Below are positions 1 through 6,125 of a stretch of 15,679 nucleotides of DNA, piece by piece. The notes below the pieces were generated by a model. The model searched no databases. It saw only the letters and a list, made by a program, of their open reading frames with translations, and was not told the origin of the DNA. The DNA is from an uncultured Christensenella sp. (GTDB lineage Bacteria > Bacillota > Clostridia > Christensenellales > UBA1242): assembly GCA_910584815.1 (NCBI GenBank), contig CAJUBT010000010.1, positions 1 to 15,679 of the forward strand. Reading direction: 5' to 3'. Each line of letters starts with the position of its first letter. Position 1 is the stretch's first letter. The position numbers were made by a program, and so were the translations under genes.

Positions 1-2
1 AA

Positions 3-779
3 AAATGCCTATCTAAAAAGACGATAGGCGTTGACGCGCATATAGAACAACGCCGTGCCAAACGAACGCAAGCACGCTTATACTGTATGGACGAGGAAAC
101 AAGAATAAGTCCTACATACTACGAATACGGCGAGTTCATAGAGGACGGCGAACGCACTGACTTAACCGATATAATGCGCGACATAGAAAACGATATGAGT
201 TTTTACGACTTATCTAAAAAGCACGGCAACCGCTTTATCAGGGTTATGAAATGGGCGAAAGAATACAGACAAGCATATTTGGAAAACAAGTACAAACGGC
301 AATTCCGTAAAATGCAAGTGTTTTATATATACGGCTCTGCGGGTTGCGGCAAGACAAGTTACGTTTTCAATAAACACGGCTACGACGACGTATACAGAAC
401 AACAAATTACGAGTTCGGTTGGGTTGACGATTACAACGGCGAAAAGGTATTATTTTTAGACGAGTTTCGCAGTTCGTTCAAAATCTCGGAAATACTGGAC
501 TATTTGGACGGGCAACCGATACGAATACACGGGCGGCACTTTAACCGTGTCGCTTGCTATGATACGGTGTATATTGTATCTAATATACCGCTTACGGAGC
601 AATACGCCAAAATACAACAGTCCGAGCCTGCAACTTGGGCGGCGTTTTTACGGCGAATAACTGCGGTATATAATTTCGATATAAGCAAGGAAACGCCCGT
701 AAACAAGCATACGGGCAAATTAAAAGAAAAGGCTATAACCTTAATACCGCTTGACGACGACGGCGAAAGTCCGTTTTAA
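3..779 (+). CDS. CRESS-type rolling-circle replication protein (Rep), 5' end beyond window
   Basis: This is the C-terminal part of a plasmid or ssDNA-virus type Rep. The frame is open from the first bases, so the ATG at 87 is internal and the true start lies upstream of the window. Visible in order: an AHIE-like stretch (36-47) and the YCM(D)EETR stretch (81-101), which match the end of an HUH endonuclease domain including motif III; then an SF3 helicase with Walker A GSAGCGKT (333-356), Walker B VLFLDE (447-464), motif C VYIVSN (567-584) and a probable arginine finger LRRI (RR at 651-656). In the family, HUH nicks the origin and SF3 unwinds DNA. The motif III lysine of YxxK appears to be Asp here (90-92). 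The gene is visibly richer in GC than the chromosomal genes further right, which suggests transfer. The SF3/CRESS assignment is firm; whether the protein is active is unknown. Confidence 0.85.
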   Translation, partial: KCLSKKTIGVDAHIEQRRAKRTQARLYCMDEETRISPTYYEYGEFIEDGERTDLTDIMRDIENDMSFYDLSKKHGNRFIRVMKWAKEYRQAYLENKYKRQFRKMQVFYIYGSAGCGKTSYVFNKHGYDDVYRTTNYEFGWVDDYNGEKVLFLDEFRSSFKISEILDYLDGQPIRIHGRHFNRVACYDTVYIVSNIPLTEQYAKIQQSEPATWAAFLRRITAVYNFDISKETPVNKHTGKLKEKAITLIPLDDDGESPF

Positions 780-804
780 TAAATCGCTTTAATTCATATA
801 AGCA

Positions 805-810
805 TATAAT
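805..810 (+). promoter_or_regulatory. possible -10 box before the lipoprotein gene
   Basis: A perfect TATAAT lies in the short gap after rep, about 20 bases before the chosen start at 830. No good -35 box is seen at 16-18 bases upstream, so the lipoprotein gene may instead be read through from rep. Confidence 0.25.
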
Positions 811-829
811 GAATAAACGGGAGGCAAAA

Positions 830-1249
830 ATGAAAAAAGCGGTTTCAATTATTATTCTTATTTGCAGTATGGTATGTATGATATTTGCGGGTTGTTCAGA
901 CGGCGGAGAAATTTATGTCGTTAAACAAGTTGTTATAGATGTAAACGGCGATTGCATTTTTTTAGATATTAACGATAAAACTCTGTCCGATTATGCAGGC
1001 GTTGCAAAAGGAATTGACAGCATAGGCAATAAAATTATTATAAAAGATAACGAGGTTATTTTTAACGGCAAAGAAACAAAAGATTTAGAAGCCATTGTTG
1101 ATTTTGACGACAAATACAACGAATACTATATAAAATATTCCAAATTGCCGCCCGTAATTATGAAAGGCTCAAAAGTGTTAGATAGTGAAATCCATATGTA
1201 TATTCCCGTGCAACAGAAATTATCATATTTGATTTACAAGAAAGTATAA
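830..1249 (+). CDS. small predicted lipoprotein of unknown function
   Basis: The start at 830 is preferred over an in-frame ATG at 809 because GGGAGG (819-824) lies at the right distance and the product then begins with a normal signal peptide: MKK, a hydrophobic run, and a lipobox-like FAGC with Cys22. The -3 position is Phe rather than the usual Leu, so the lipobox is slightly off consensus. The mature part is about 118 residues, polar, with no motif I recognise. The protein would be lipid-anchored on the outer face of the membrane. It follows rep by about 50 bases and precedes a strong terminator, so it is probably cargo of the same mobile element, but a chromosomal origin cannot be excluded. 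Its GC content is between that of rep and the chromosomal genes. Confidence 0.7.
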   Translation: MKKAVSIIILICSMVCMIFAGCSDGGEIYVVKQVVIDVNGDCIFLDINDKTLSDYAGVAKGIDSIGNKIIIKDNEVIFNGKETKDLEAIVDFDDKYNEYYIKYSKLPPVIMKGSKVLDSEIHMYIPVQQKLSYLIYKKV

Positions 1250-1258
1250 ATTCTCACA

Positions 1259-1279
1259 GGGTGGGTTCTCTTGGGTGGG
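1259..1279 (+). repeat. direct repeat of GGGTGGG, 14-base period
   Basis: GGGTGGG occurs at 1259-1265 and 1273-1279, ten bases after the lipoprotein stop. G-runs are rare in this AT-rich window. The repeat may belong to the end of the mobile element; its function is unknown. Confidence 0.5.
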
Positions 1280-1284
1280 ACACA

Positions 1285-1320
1285 GAAAAAGCACAAGGTA
1301 TTTCAACCTTGTGCTTTTTC
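1285..1320. terminator. strong Rho-independent terminator
   Basis: A 15-bp perfect stem (GAAAAAGCACAAGGT against its complement at 1306-1320) with a 6-base loop; the stem base is A5/T5. It ends the rep-lipoprotein transcription unit and, because of the A-run, could work in both directions. Confidence 0.85.
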
Positions 1321-1329
1321 CTTACCTTT

Positions 1330-1402
1330 CAGAGATAAAGCCCGCTATTCCGTTTACGAATAGATATTTCGGGTTCAATCTCTGTCGTTTCTGGTGCACC
1401 AA
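1330..1402 (+). other. structured noncoding element with tRNA-like 3' end
   Basis: A long broken hairpin is visible: CAGAGAT (1330-1336) pairs with ATCTCTG (1378-1384), CCCG (1341-1344) with CGGG (1370-1373), and CTATTC (1345-1350) with GAATAG (1358-1363). The right arm contains GGTTCAATC, which looks like a tRNA T-loop, and about 15 bases later comes the palindrome TGGTGCACCA (1392-1401), giving a CCA-like end. It is not a full tRNA: no cloverleaf forms. Base composition drops sharply just after it. It could be an attachment-site remnant, a mobile noncoding repeat, or part of an RNA end. Confidence 0.45.
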
Positions 1403-1470
1403 GATAGATAAATTTTAAACCTTAAATGCTTTTGTAAATTTGGTAAAAACTTTATCATATTATATAAAAG

Positions 1471-1503
1471 AAAAAACAATGAGTTTAACATTCATTGTTT
1501 TTT
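1471..1503. terminator. terminator for the PadR-hydrolase operon
   Basis: AAAAAACAATGA (1471-1482) pairs with TCATTGTTTTTT (1492-1503) around a 9-base loop. Read on the minus strand it is followed by more T-rich sequence, so it can end the operon about 170 bases after the hydrolase stop; it is symmetrical enough to act both ways. The rest of 1403-1670 is AT-rich and shows no gene. Confidence 0.7.
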
Positions 1504-1670
1504 TATTTTTAATTTAATAATTCAAAAATTTAATAATAAATAAATCTTAAAATAGATTATTGAAAACTCTTACTTCTCTATATTACGCGTAAAAACTTTT
1601 TAATATAATTTATTCTCTTTCTTATTTAAAATTCAGTTCATTTAAAACAAATGTTTAATAATTATAAATT

Positions 1671-2462
1671 TTAGTTATGACCTTTTTGCAAAAATTTTTC
1701 CAAGTATAAATTAAATTCCTTAGGAACATCCATATTAACGCAATGCCCTGCCCCTTTAAAAATTATTTTATCACAATTTTCATATTTTGCCCAATCGTTT
1801 ACAATTTCTATTTCCATAGGTATGTCGTGTTCACCACAACCAACTAACAATTTATATATCCTTTGTTTTTTAGGAAATTTGTTTATAAATTTTTGCAACC
1901 CTGCCAAATATCTAAATGAACTTTTTTTAAACTGAATGTTAAGATTATAAAATGCTGTTTGAGCATCGCTTGTATAAGCAGAAATTTTTTTGTTTGCTTT
2001 TGAAAACCATTTAATAGAAAACAATGCTTTTAACATCATTTTCATTTGATTTTTTGAATTAGCTTTTTGCTTTGTATTATCGAAATTATTAATGTCATAA
2101 CCACCAAAACAAGCAAGTGACAATACTTTATTTTCATATTTATTAGCAAAGTCTTGTATAAAAACAGTGCCTAAAGATACCCCAACAAAGTGAGCAGCCG
2201 ATATGTTGTGTTTTTGAAAAATTTGGTCTATCCAATAAGACATCTTTTCAATTTTATCACCTTTTTTTGCATTAATTGAATTCCCGTGACCTAAAATATC
2301 AATAGCTAGCAAGTTATATTTACCAGAGAAATATTCAAATTGTTTTTCAAACATTCTATGGTCAACAAATGCAGCGTGAATAAAAACTAGCCATTCCTTA
2401 TTAGTGTTAGTAATATCAATATAGTAAGCAATAGGTGATTTTTCTAAATATAATTTTTCCAT
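1671..2462 (-). CDS. alpha/beta hydrolase
   Basis: 263 residues with the complete alpha/beta-hydrolase plan: HAA oxyanion region near residues 29-31, GHG at 58-60, nucleophile elbow GVSLG with Ser96, acid Asp213 in GEHD, and His240 in GAGHCVNMD. A cap-like insert of about 80 residues lies between the Ser and Asp strands. No signal peptide is seen, so it is probably cytoplasmic. The substrate cannot be told; ester, lactone or small-lipid hydrolysis are all possible. It starts two bases after the stop of the padR-like gene and must be co-transcribed with it, so its expression probably responds to whatever ligand the PadR protein senses. Confidence 0.85.
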   Translation of the reverse strand: MEKLYLEKSPIAYYIDITNTNKEWLVFIHAAFVDHRMFEKQFEYFSGKYNLLAIDILGHGNSINAKKGDKIEKMSYWIDQIFQKHNISAAHFVGVSLGTVFIQDFANKYENKVLSLACFGGYDINNFDNTKQKANSKNQMKMMLKALFSIKWFSKANKKISAYTSDAQTAFYNLNIQFKKSSFRYLAGLQKFINKFPKKQRIYKLLVGCGEHDIPMEIEIVNDWAKYENCDKIIFKGAGHCVNMDVPKEFNLYLEKFLQKGHN

Positions 2463-2464
2463 TT

Positions 2465-3001
2465 TTAATTATTCCCTTTTATATTTTTTAATAAACGACT
2501 GTACCATTCAATATTGAACTTCATTAAATCGTAGCCATACATTGCTGTCTGCAATTGAAAATATAAAATATCGTTATTTTTATTTTCGCTTGATATTTTT
2601 ACTCCTTCCTTGCATACTTCATTTAAAACAGAACACAAATTTTTTAAATCGGCTATATGGTTTTCAATTAGTTTTATTCGAGTTTCTTTTTCAGCAAAAC
2701 CTAAAAAATAAATTTTAGAAAGTTCGGGGTTTTTATTAGTAGAAATATCAATGGGGCTATTTACCCAAGTGGTAAAGTAATTTTTACCACTATTAGTTAT
2801 CGTATAAAATTTTTTTAGTTTACCATTCTCAATTATTTCATTAACGCTTATATAACCATTTTGCAATAACTTTTTGATAGCAGCCTGTATGCTACCCATA
2901 CTGCAACTATACATTAAATTTAACCCCTCATTTATACGTTTCTGGAGTTGATAAATTGTTCGAGATTGTAGCAACAATAACCCTAAAATTATGTTTTCCA
3001 T
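2465..3001 (-). CDS. PadR-family transcriptional regulator
   Basis: An N-terminal winged helix-turn-helix of about 80 residues (ILGLLLLQSRTIYQLQKRI... followed by a wing with YTIT) and a C-terminal all-helical dimerisation segment of the type paired with PadR domains. Two adjacent ATGs exist, at 3004 and 3001. AGGAG at 3008-3012 is only 3 bases from the first but 6 from the second, so 3001 is preferred (178 residues). PadR proteins usually repress their own operon and are released by small molecules. The partner here is the hydrolase directly downstream. The promoter and a palindrome right upstream support autoregulation. The effector is not known. Confidence 0.85.
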   Translation of the reverse strand: MENIILGLLLLQSRTIYQLQKRINEGLNLMYSCSMGSIQAAIKKLLQNGYISVNEIIENGKLKKFYTITNSGKNYFTTWVNSPIDISTNKNPELSKIYFLGFAEKETRIKLIENHIADLKNLCSVLNEVCKEGVKISSENKNNDILYFQLQTAMYGYDLMKFNIEWYSRLLKNIKGNN

Positions 3002-3012
3002 CATTATCTCCT

Positions 3013-3031
3013 ATATTACTAATAGTAATAT
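3013..3031. promoter_or_regulatory. 19-bp palindrome, probable PadR operator
   Basis: ATATTACTA-A-TAGTAATAT is a perfect 9+1+9 inverted repeat. It covers the -10 box of the padR promoter and lies next to the AGGAG ribosome binding site, where a bound dimer would block transcription. Binding by the adjacent PadR protein is inferred. Confidence 0.7.
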
Positions 3032-3050
3032 TTCCAACAAATTGTGTCAA
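3022..3050 (-). promoter_or_regulatory. sigma-A type promoter of the padR-hydrolase operon
   Basis: On the minus strand: TTGACA (3045-3050), 17-base spacer, TACTAT (3022-3027). The -35 box is perfect and the spacing ideal. The expected transcript start near 3015 gives a very short leader before AGGAG. Confidence 0.8.
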
Positions 3051-3173
3051 CTTAAAAAAGTTAAAATTAATAATAAAAAAACTGAATAAAAAATTATTTA
3101 TAATTATTCCTTTTTTTCAAATATCAACAGAATAGATTATTATTATGTTATTAGTTTTATTTTTATCAAATGT

Positions 3174-3203
3174 TTGACTTTTATAACCTTTTTCCGTTAG
3201 AAT
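3174..3203 (+). promoter_or_regulatory. promoter for the glycosyltransferase genes
   Basis: TTGACT (3174-3179), 18-base spacer, TAGAAT (3198-3203), about 25 bases before the start at 3228. It is divergent from the padR promoter. Confidence 0.55.
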
Positions 3204-3227
3204 AAAATAAAAAAGGCAAAATAAAAA

Positions 3228-4370
3228 ATGAAAAAAATTTTAGTTACCTTTGTTGAAGCTGGGATGGGACACATTACCACAGCACAAGCAATTTTAGAAG
3301 CTTTAAACCTTAACAAAAATGAACAAGTTGAAATTATTTCTAAAAACATTTTTCACGAAAATGCTGTTCTTTCAAATTACGAAAAATTTTTAATAAAAGA
3401 AACAAAAAAAGCAAGTAGCAATCCTCTCCATTCCAGAGTTCAACAAATATCAATGCATTTGTTAGGTAGCCAAAATACATTAAAATTAGTTAATGGTGTT
3501 ATTTATAAAAAACAAAAGGATTTGTATGTTGAAGAACTTAAGAAGTTAGACCCAGACATTATAATAGACACACATTATTTCACATCTTTTGCATCTGTAT
3601 GCTTTAGGGATACATATAAAAAATCTTGCAAAGTAATAGCCTATGACCCTGATAATAATGTTCACGGGTGGTGGTGCAAAAAAGTTGATTATTTTATAGT
3701 TAATAATGACCTTGCCTATAAGCAAGCTTTGAAGGCAAAATTTGCAAAAGAAAAAGTTAAACAAGTGTTTTTTATTACAAGACAGGGTGTTGTTAACACA
3801 AATCAAAATAAAAGCTTTTATCGTAAAAAATACAATATACCTGAAAATAAATTTGCGGTTAAACTTGCGGATGGAGCTTACGCCAAGGCAAAATTAAAAA
3901 GTTTTGTTTATGAACTTATAAAAATAAATAAACCAATAAGCATTATTGCCATTGCTGGAAAAAACAAATTGCTTTATAATGAACTTTGTAACCTAAAAAA
4001 ATCTTTACCTGAAAATATAACCTTGATTCCATTTGAATTTGTTCCAGAAGTTTATGAAATTTGCAAAGCTTGCGATTTATTTATTACAAAGGCAGGCCCA
4101 AATGCTGTGTTAGATAGTGTTTTTGTTGAAACACCAATTTTAATTAATTATTATGCTAACCAAATTGAAGAAGCTACTAATAACCTTTTTGTAAATACTC
4201 TTAAATGCGGTGTTACAATTAAAAATAAACACAAAGCAAGAAAGTTTGTTGAAAATTGTATAGATAACCCTTCCCTATTAAATGATTATATTGAAAACGA
4301 AAAAAAATTAGACAAAACAAAAAATGGTGCTTATGAAATAGCAAAATTTGTTTTAGAGGAGTTAGTATGA
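3228..4370 (+). CDS. MGDG-synthase/UgtP-like glycosyltransferase (GT28)
   Basis: 380 residues of the two-domain GT-B, MurG/UgtP/MGDG-synthase kind. The N-terminal glycine loop is AGMGH (residues 11-15) right after the first strand; the C-terminal donor-sugar site is KAGPNAVLDSVFVETPI (288-304), with Asn-Gln downstream at 311-312. Family members move a sugar from a UDP-sugar onto diacylglycerol at the cytoplasmic face of the membrane, making glycolipids or lipoteichoic-acid anchors; the acceptor here is inferred. No transmembrane segment is seen. Its stop overlaps the ATG of the next gene (ATGA), so the two are translationally coupled. The alternative is a peptidoglycan-type MurG paralogue, which is less likely from the VEAGMGH N-terminus. 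Confidence 0.8.
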   Translation: MKKILVTFVEAGMGHITTAQAILEALNLNKNEQVEIISKNIFHENAVLSNYEKFLIKETKKASSNPLHSRVQQISMHLLGSQNTLKLVNGVIYKKQKDLYVEELKKLDPDIIIDTHYFTSFASVCFRDTYKKSCKVIAYDPDNNVHGWWCKKVDYFIVNNDLAYKQALKAKFAKEKVKQVFFITRQGVVNTNQNKSFYRKKYNIPENKFAVKLADGAYAKAKLKSFVYELIKINKPISIIAIAGKNKLLYNELCNLKKSLPENITLIPFEFVPEVYEICKACDLFITKAGPNAVLDSVFVETPILINYYANQIEEATNNLFVNTLKCGVTIKNKHKARKFVENCIDNPSLLNDYIENEKKLDKTKNGAYEIAKFVLEELV

Positions 4371-5173
4371 TCCCTAAAATTATACATTTCATATGGTTAG
4401 GCAAAAAACAAATGCCAGAAGAACACCAAAATTATGTAAAAAAATGCAAAGAAGTTATGCCAAATTATAATGTAATGATTTGGAACGAAGATAATTTTGA
4501 TTTTTCTAATTGTAAATATGCAATGGAAGCATATAACAGCAAAAAATATGGTTTTGTTGCAGACTATATTAGAATTAGCGTGTTAGAAAAGTATGGCGGT
4601 ATTTATTTAGATACAGATGTGGAAGTTATAAAACCTTTTGATGATTTACTTAATTGCACCTTTTTTACTTGTTTTGAAAACGATGCATATGTTCAAACAG
4701 CTATATTAGGAGCTGAAAAGAACAATCAATTAATAAAAGATATGAAGAGTTTCTACGAAAATAAAAATTTTATTATCAATAAAAAACCAGATTTGACCCC
4801 TAACCCATTTTATTTTACATATTTTCTTTATAAAAACTACAATTTAGAACTTTATAATAAACAACAAACATTAAAAAAAGATAAAGATATTTTAAATATT
4901 TTTCCTTGCGATTATTTTGCACCCATTAACTTTACAACCAAAAAATTAACTATAACAGAAAATACTTACGCAATTCATCATTTTGCAAACAGTTGGCAGG
5001 GCAAAAAGCAGCGTAAAGAAGAAAAATTTACCTATATGGCGTACAAAATATTTGGTAAAAAGTTCTTCGCATTTTGCACAAGAACATATACTAAACATAT
5101 ATTTAAGAAGATTAATAAAGAAATTAAAAGCAAAAAAACACTTGATATTTTTAACAAAACGATACATAATTAA
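4367..5173 (+). CDS. DXD-motif glycosyltransferase (GT32 / capsular-sugar type)
   Basis: 268 residues. It starts with MIPKIIHFIWLG, typical of the family that includes OCH1-like and bacterial capsule glycosyltransferases. Asp66 in the VADYIRISVLEKYGG block and the metal-binding DTD at 82-84 (GIYLDTDVEV) are both present; HHFANSW-type His residues lie near 203-204. Such GT-A enzymes transfer a nucleotide-linked sugar with Mn2+. The acceptor is unknown; translational coupling to the upstream glycolipid-type enzyme suggests that this enzyme extends its product. The last 50 residues are very basic, which may help membrane association. A tRNA gene starts only 15 bases after the stop. Confidence 0.85.
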   Translation: MIPKIIHFIWLGKKQMPEEHQNYVKKCKEVMPNYNVMIWNEDNFDFSNCKYAMEAYNSKKYGFVADYIRISVLEKYGGIYLDTDVEVIKPFDDLLNCTFFTCFENDAYVQTAILGAEKNNQLIKDMKSFYENKNFIINKKPDLTPNPFYFTYFLYKNYNLELYNKQQTLKKDKDILNIFPCDYFAPINFTTKKLTITENTYAIHHFANSWQGKKQRKEEKFTYMAYKIFGKKFFAFCTRTYTKHIFKKINKEIKSKKTLDIFNKTIHN

Positions 5174-5188
5174 CTGTATTGTTTTTAA

Positions 5189-5264
5189 TGGGGTATCGCC
5201 AAGCGGTAAGGCATTGGACTCTGACTCCAACATTCCGTAGGTTCGAATCCTACTACCCCAGCCA
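5189..5264 (+). tRNA. tRNA-Gln (anticodon CTG)
   Basis: Acceptor TGGGGTA pairs perfectly with TACCCCA, followed by discriminator G and an encoded CCA (5262-5264). The anticodon stem TTGGA/TCCAA encloses loop CTCTGAC, giving anticodon CTG (Gln, codon CAG). The T-arm is GTAGG TTCGAAT CCTAC. The variable loop CATTCC has six bases where relatives generally have five. Open frames read through this gene on either strand are artefacts. Confidence 0.95.
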
Positions 5265-5292
5265 ATCGTCAAAACACGACTTCTTGAAACCA

Positions 5293-5312
5293 CAAATTTC
5301 AATTGAAATTTG
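5293..5312. repeat. 20-bp perfect palindrome
   Basis: CAAATTTCAATTGAAATTTG, 29 bases after the tRNA-Gln 3' end. It may help form the transcript's 3' structure, or be a binding site. GAAACC (5286-5291) and GGTTTC (5333-5338) flank it and can also pair. Confidence 0.55.
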
Positions 5313-5345
5313 CAAATGTTTCACTATCAGTCGGTTTCTCCTCTT

Positions 5346-5373
5346 TCCCAAAATTTCATCGGAAATTTTGGGA
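5346..5373 (+). terminator. hairpin, possible terminator of the tRNA-Gln transcript
   Basis: TCCCAAAATTTC (5346-5357) pairs with GAAATTTTGGGA (5362-5373), 12 bp with loop ATCG. The T-run is short (TTTT) and four bases away, so it is a weak terminator at best. Confidence 0.4.
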
Positions 5374-5627
5374 GCCCTTTTATAAATTTAAGTTAGCAAA
5401 AATTTTAAAACTATTATTCTATTTAGGTTAAACTCGCTCAGCAATCATCAAACTAGAACCTTTACAAACTAAAAATTTGTACAAAAAATTTTTTATGGTT
5501 GCTTACGGTTTTGCTCTCCTCTTCTCAAAAAAAGTATACATTTGCGGGGGCCCCATTTACCAATTAAAAAAATTCTAATTTAAGCCCCTGTTCCAGCCAT
5601 TAATAAAAGCAAGATTTCTTTTTAATT

Positions 5628-5656
5628 TCACTCAAATTATTTTGAGTGATTTTTTT
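5628..5656 (+). terminator. Rho-independent terminator
   Basis: TCACTCAAA (5628-5636) and TTTGAGTGA (5641-5649) form a 9-bp stem with a TTAT loop, followed by seven T. It ends the unit that begins with the glycosyltransferases or the tRNA-Gln. Confidence 0.8.
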
Positions 5657-6060
5657 AAAAAATTATGTTTTAATATAAAACTTTAAATATAAATATTTAT
5701 ACTATTATAATTATTACAAAATGTTAATATAATAATAATTAAAATTTTTAAGCTAACCTATTGCAAATTTTTAATTCTCTTTTAAAGAGAACTATTCGCT
5801 TATATTTAAATTAAATATTTATAAACTAAGTTTTTTAGTAAAAAACATTAAAATTAAATAAAATTTATTAAAAAATATGTAAAAATATTTCTTTTAAAAT
5901 TACAACTGTTTTTTAAGTTTAACAGCAAATAAGGCTAAAATTACGCCATTTTTACTTAATTTAATAGCAATTTTCTACAAAACTAAGAATTTTTTTATAA
6001 AATTCTCATTTTTGTAGAGTAAATTATTTATTGTTAATTTTTAATATTAAAATTTTAGAA
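5657..6060. other. AT-rich intergenic DNA without a gene
   Basis: Extremely AT-rich with stops in all frames. It holds two short inverted repeats: TTCTCTT...AAGAGAA (5775-5791), and the larger hairpin listed at 5975-6017. I see no promoter pair, RNA gene or coding signal between them. Confidence 0.6.
5975..6017 (+). repeat. two-step long hairpin
   Basis: CTACAAAA (5975-5982) pairs with TTTTGTAG (6010-6017), and inside it AGAATTTT (5986-5993) pairs with AAAATTCT (5999-6006), with a symmetrical 3-base internal loop between. There is no T-run after it, so it is not a standard terminator. It lies about 110 bases before the acyltransferase gene. Confidence 0.55.
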
Positions 6061-6099
6061 ATCATTTTGTTAAATTCTCTCATTTTTTATATCTCGTTA

Positions 6100-6108
6100 T
6101 GTTACAAT
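6100..6108 (+). promoter_or_regulatory. extended -10 promoter
   Basis: TG-T-TACAAT gives an extended -10 box without a good -35. The expected transcript start near 6115 precedes the chosen start codon at 6126, with GGTGA (6117-6121) as ribosome binding site. Confidence 0.5.
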
Positions 6109-6125
6109 ATAATTGTGGTGAAACA

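Larger units (their letters stand above)
5265..5599 (+). repeat. two degenerate tandem units after tRNA-Gln, with decayed tRNA 3' ends
   Basis: Unit A (about 5265-5443) and unit B (about 5444-5599) each start with ATC-R-TCAAA and share CGGTTT...CTCCTCTT (5332 and 5506) and GGG-R-GCCC plus an A/T tail (5370 and 5546). The junction between them (5424-5453) reads TAGGTT...C, then CAGC-AATCATCAAAC, matching the T-arm, 3' end and downstream flank of tRNA-Gln. Unit B ends in CCAGCCA (5593-5599), as the tRNA does. I read this as old duplications of the tRNA 3' end or repeated insertions there. No coding region is seen. Confidence 0.45.

Noticed and set aside
7..29. GCCTATC...GATAGGC inverted repeat at the left edge as a rolling-circle origin
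   Set aside because: It lies inside the rep reading frame, has only a 7-bp stem, and the loop shows no CRESS-type nonanucleotide.
1330..1402. A complete tRNA gene at the end of the mobile element
   Set aside because: Only a T-loop-like and CCA-like end is seen; there is no D-arm, anticodon arm or matching acceptor 5' strand, and the T-stem pairs poorly.
4946..5385. Open frames around the tRNA-Gln gene, including one whose antisense translation contains GSRIRTYG
   Set aside because: These are translations through the tRNA gene and its flank, a well-known annotation artefact; they have no ribosome site and overlap real features.
5545..5590. CGGGGGC...GCCCCTG stem as a riboswitch or attenuator
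   Set aside because: One 7-bp helix with a 32-base AT-rich loop and no gene directly downstream; no known riboswitch pattern is seen.
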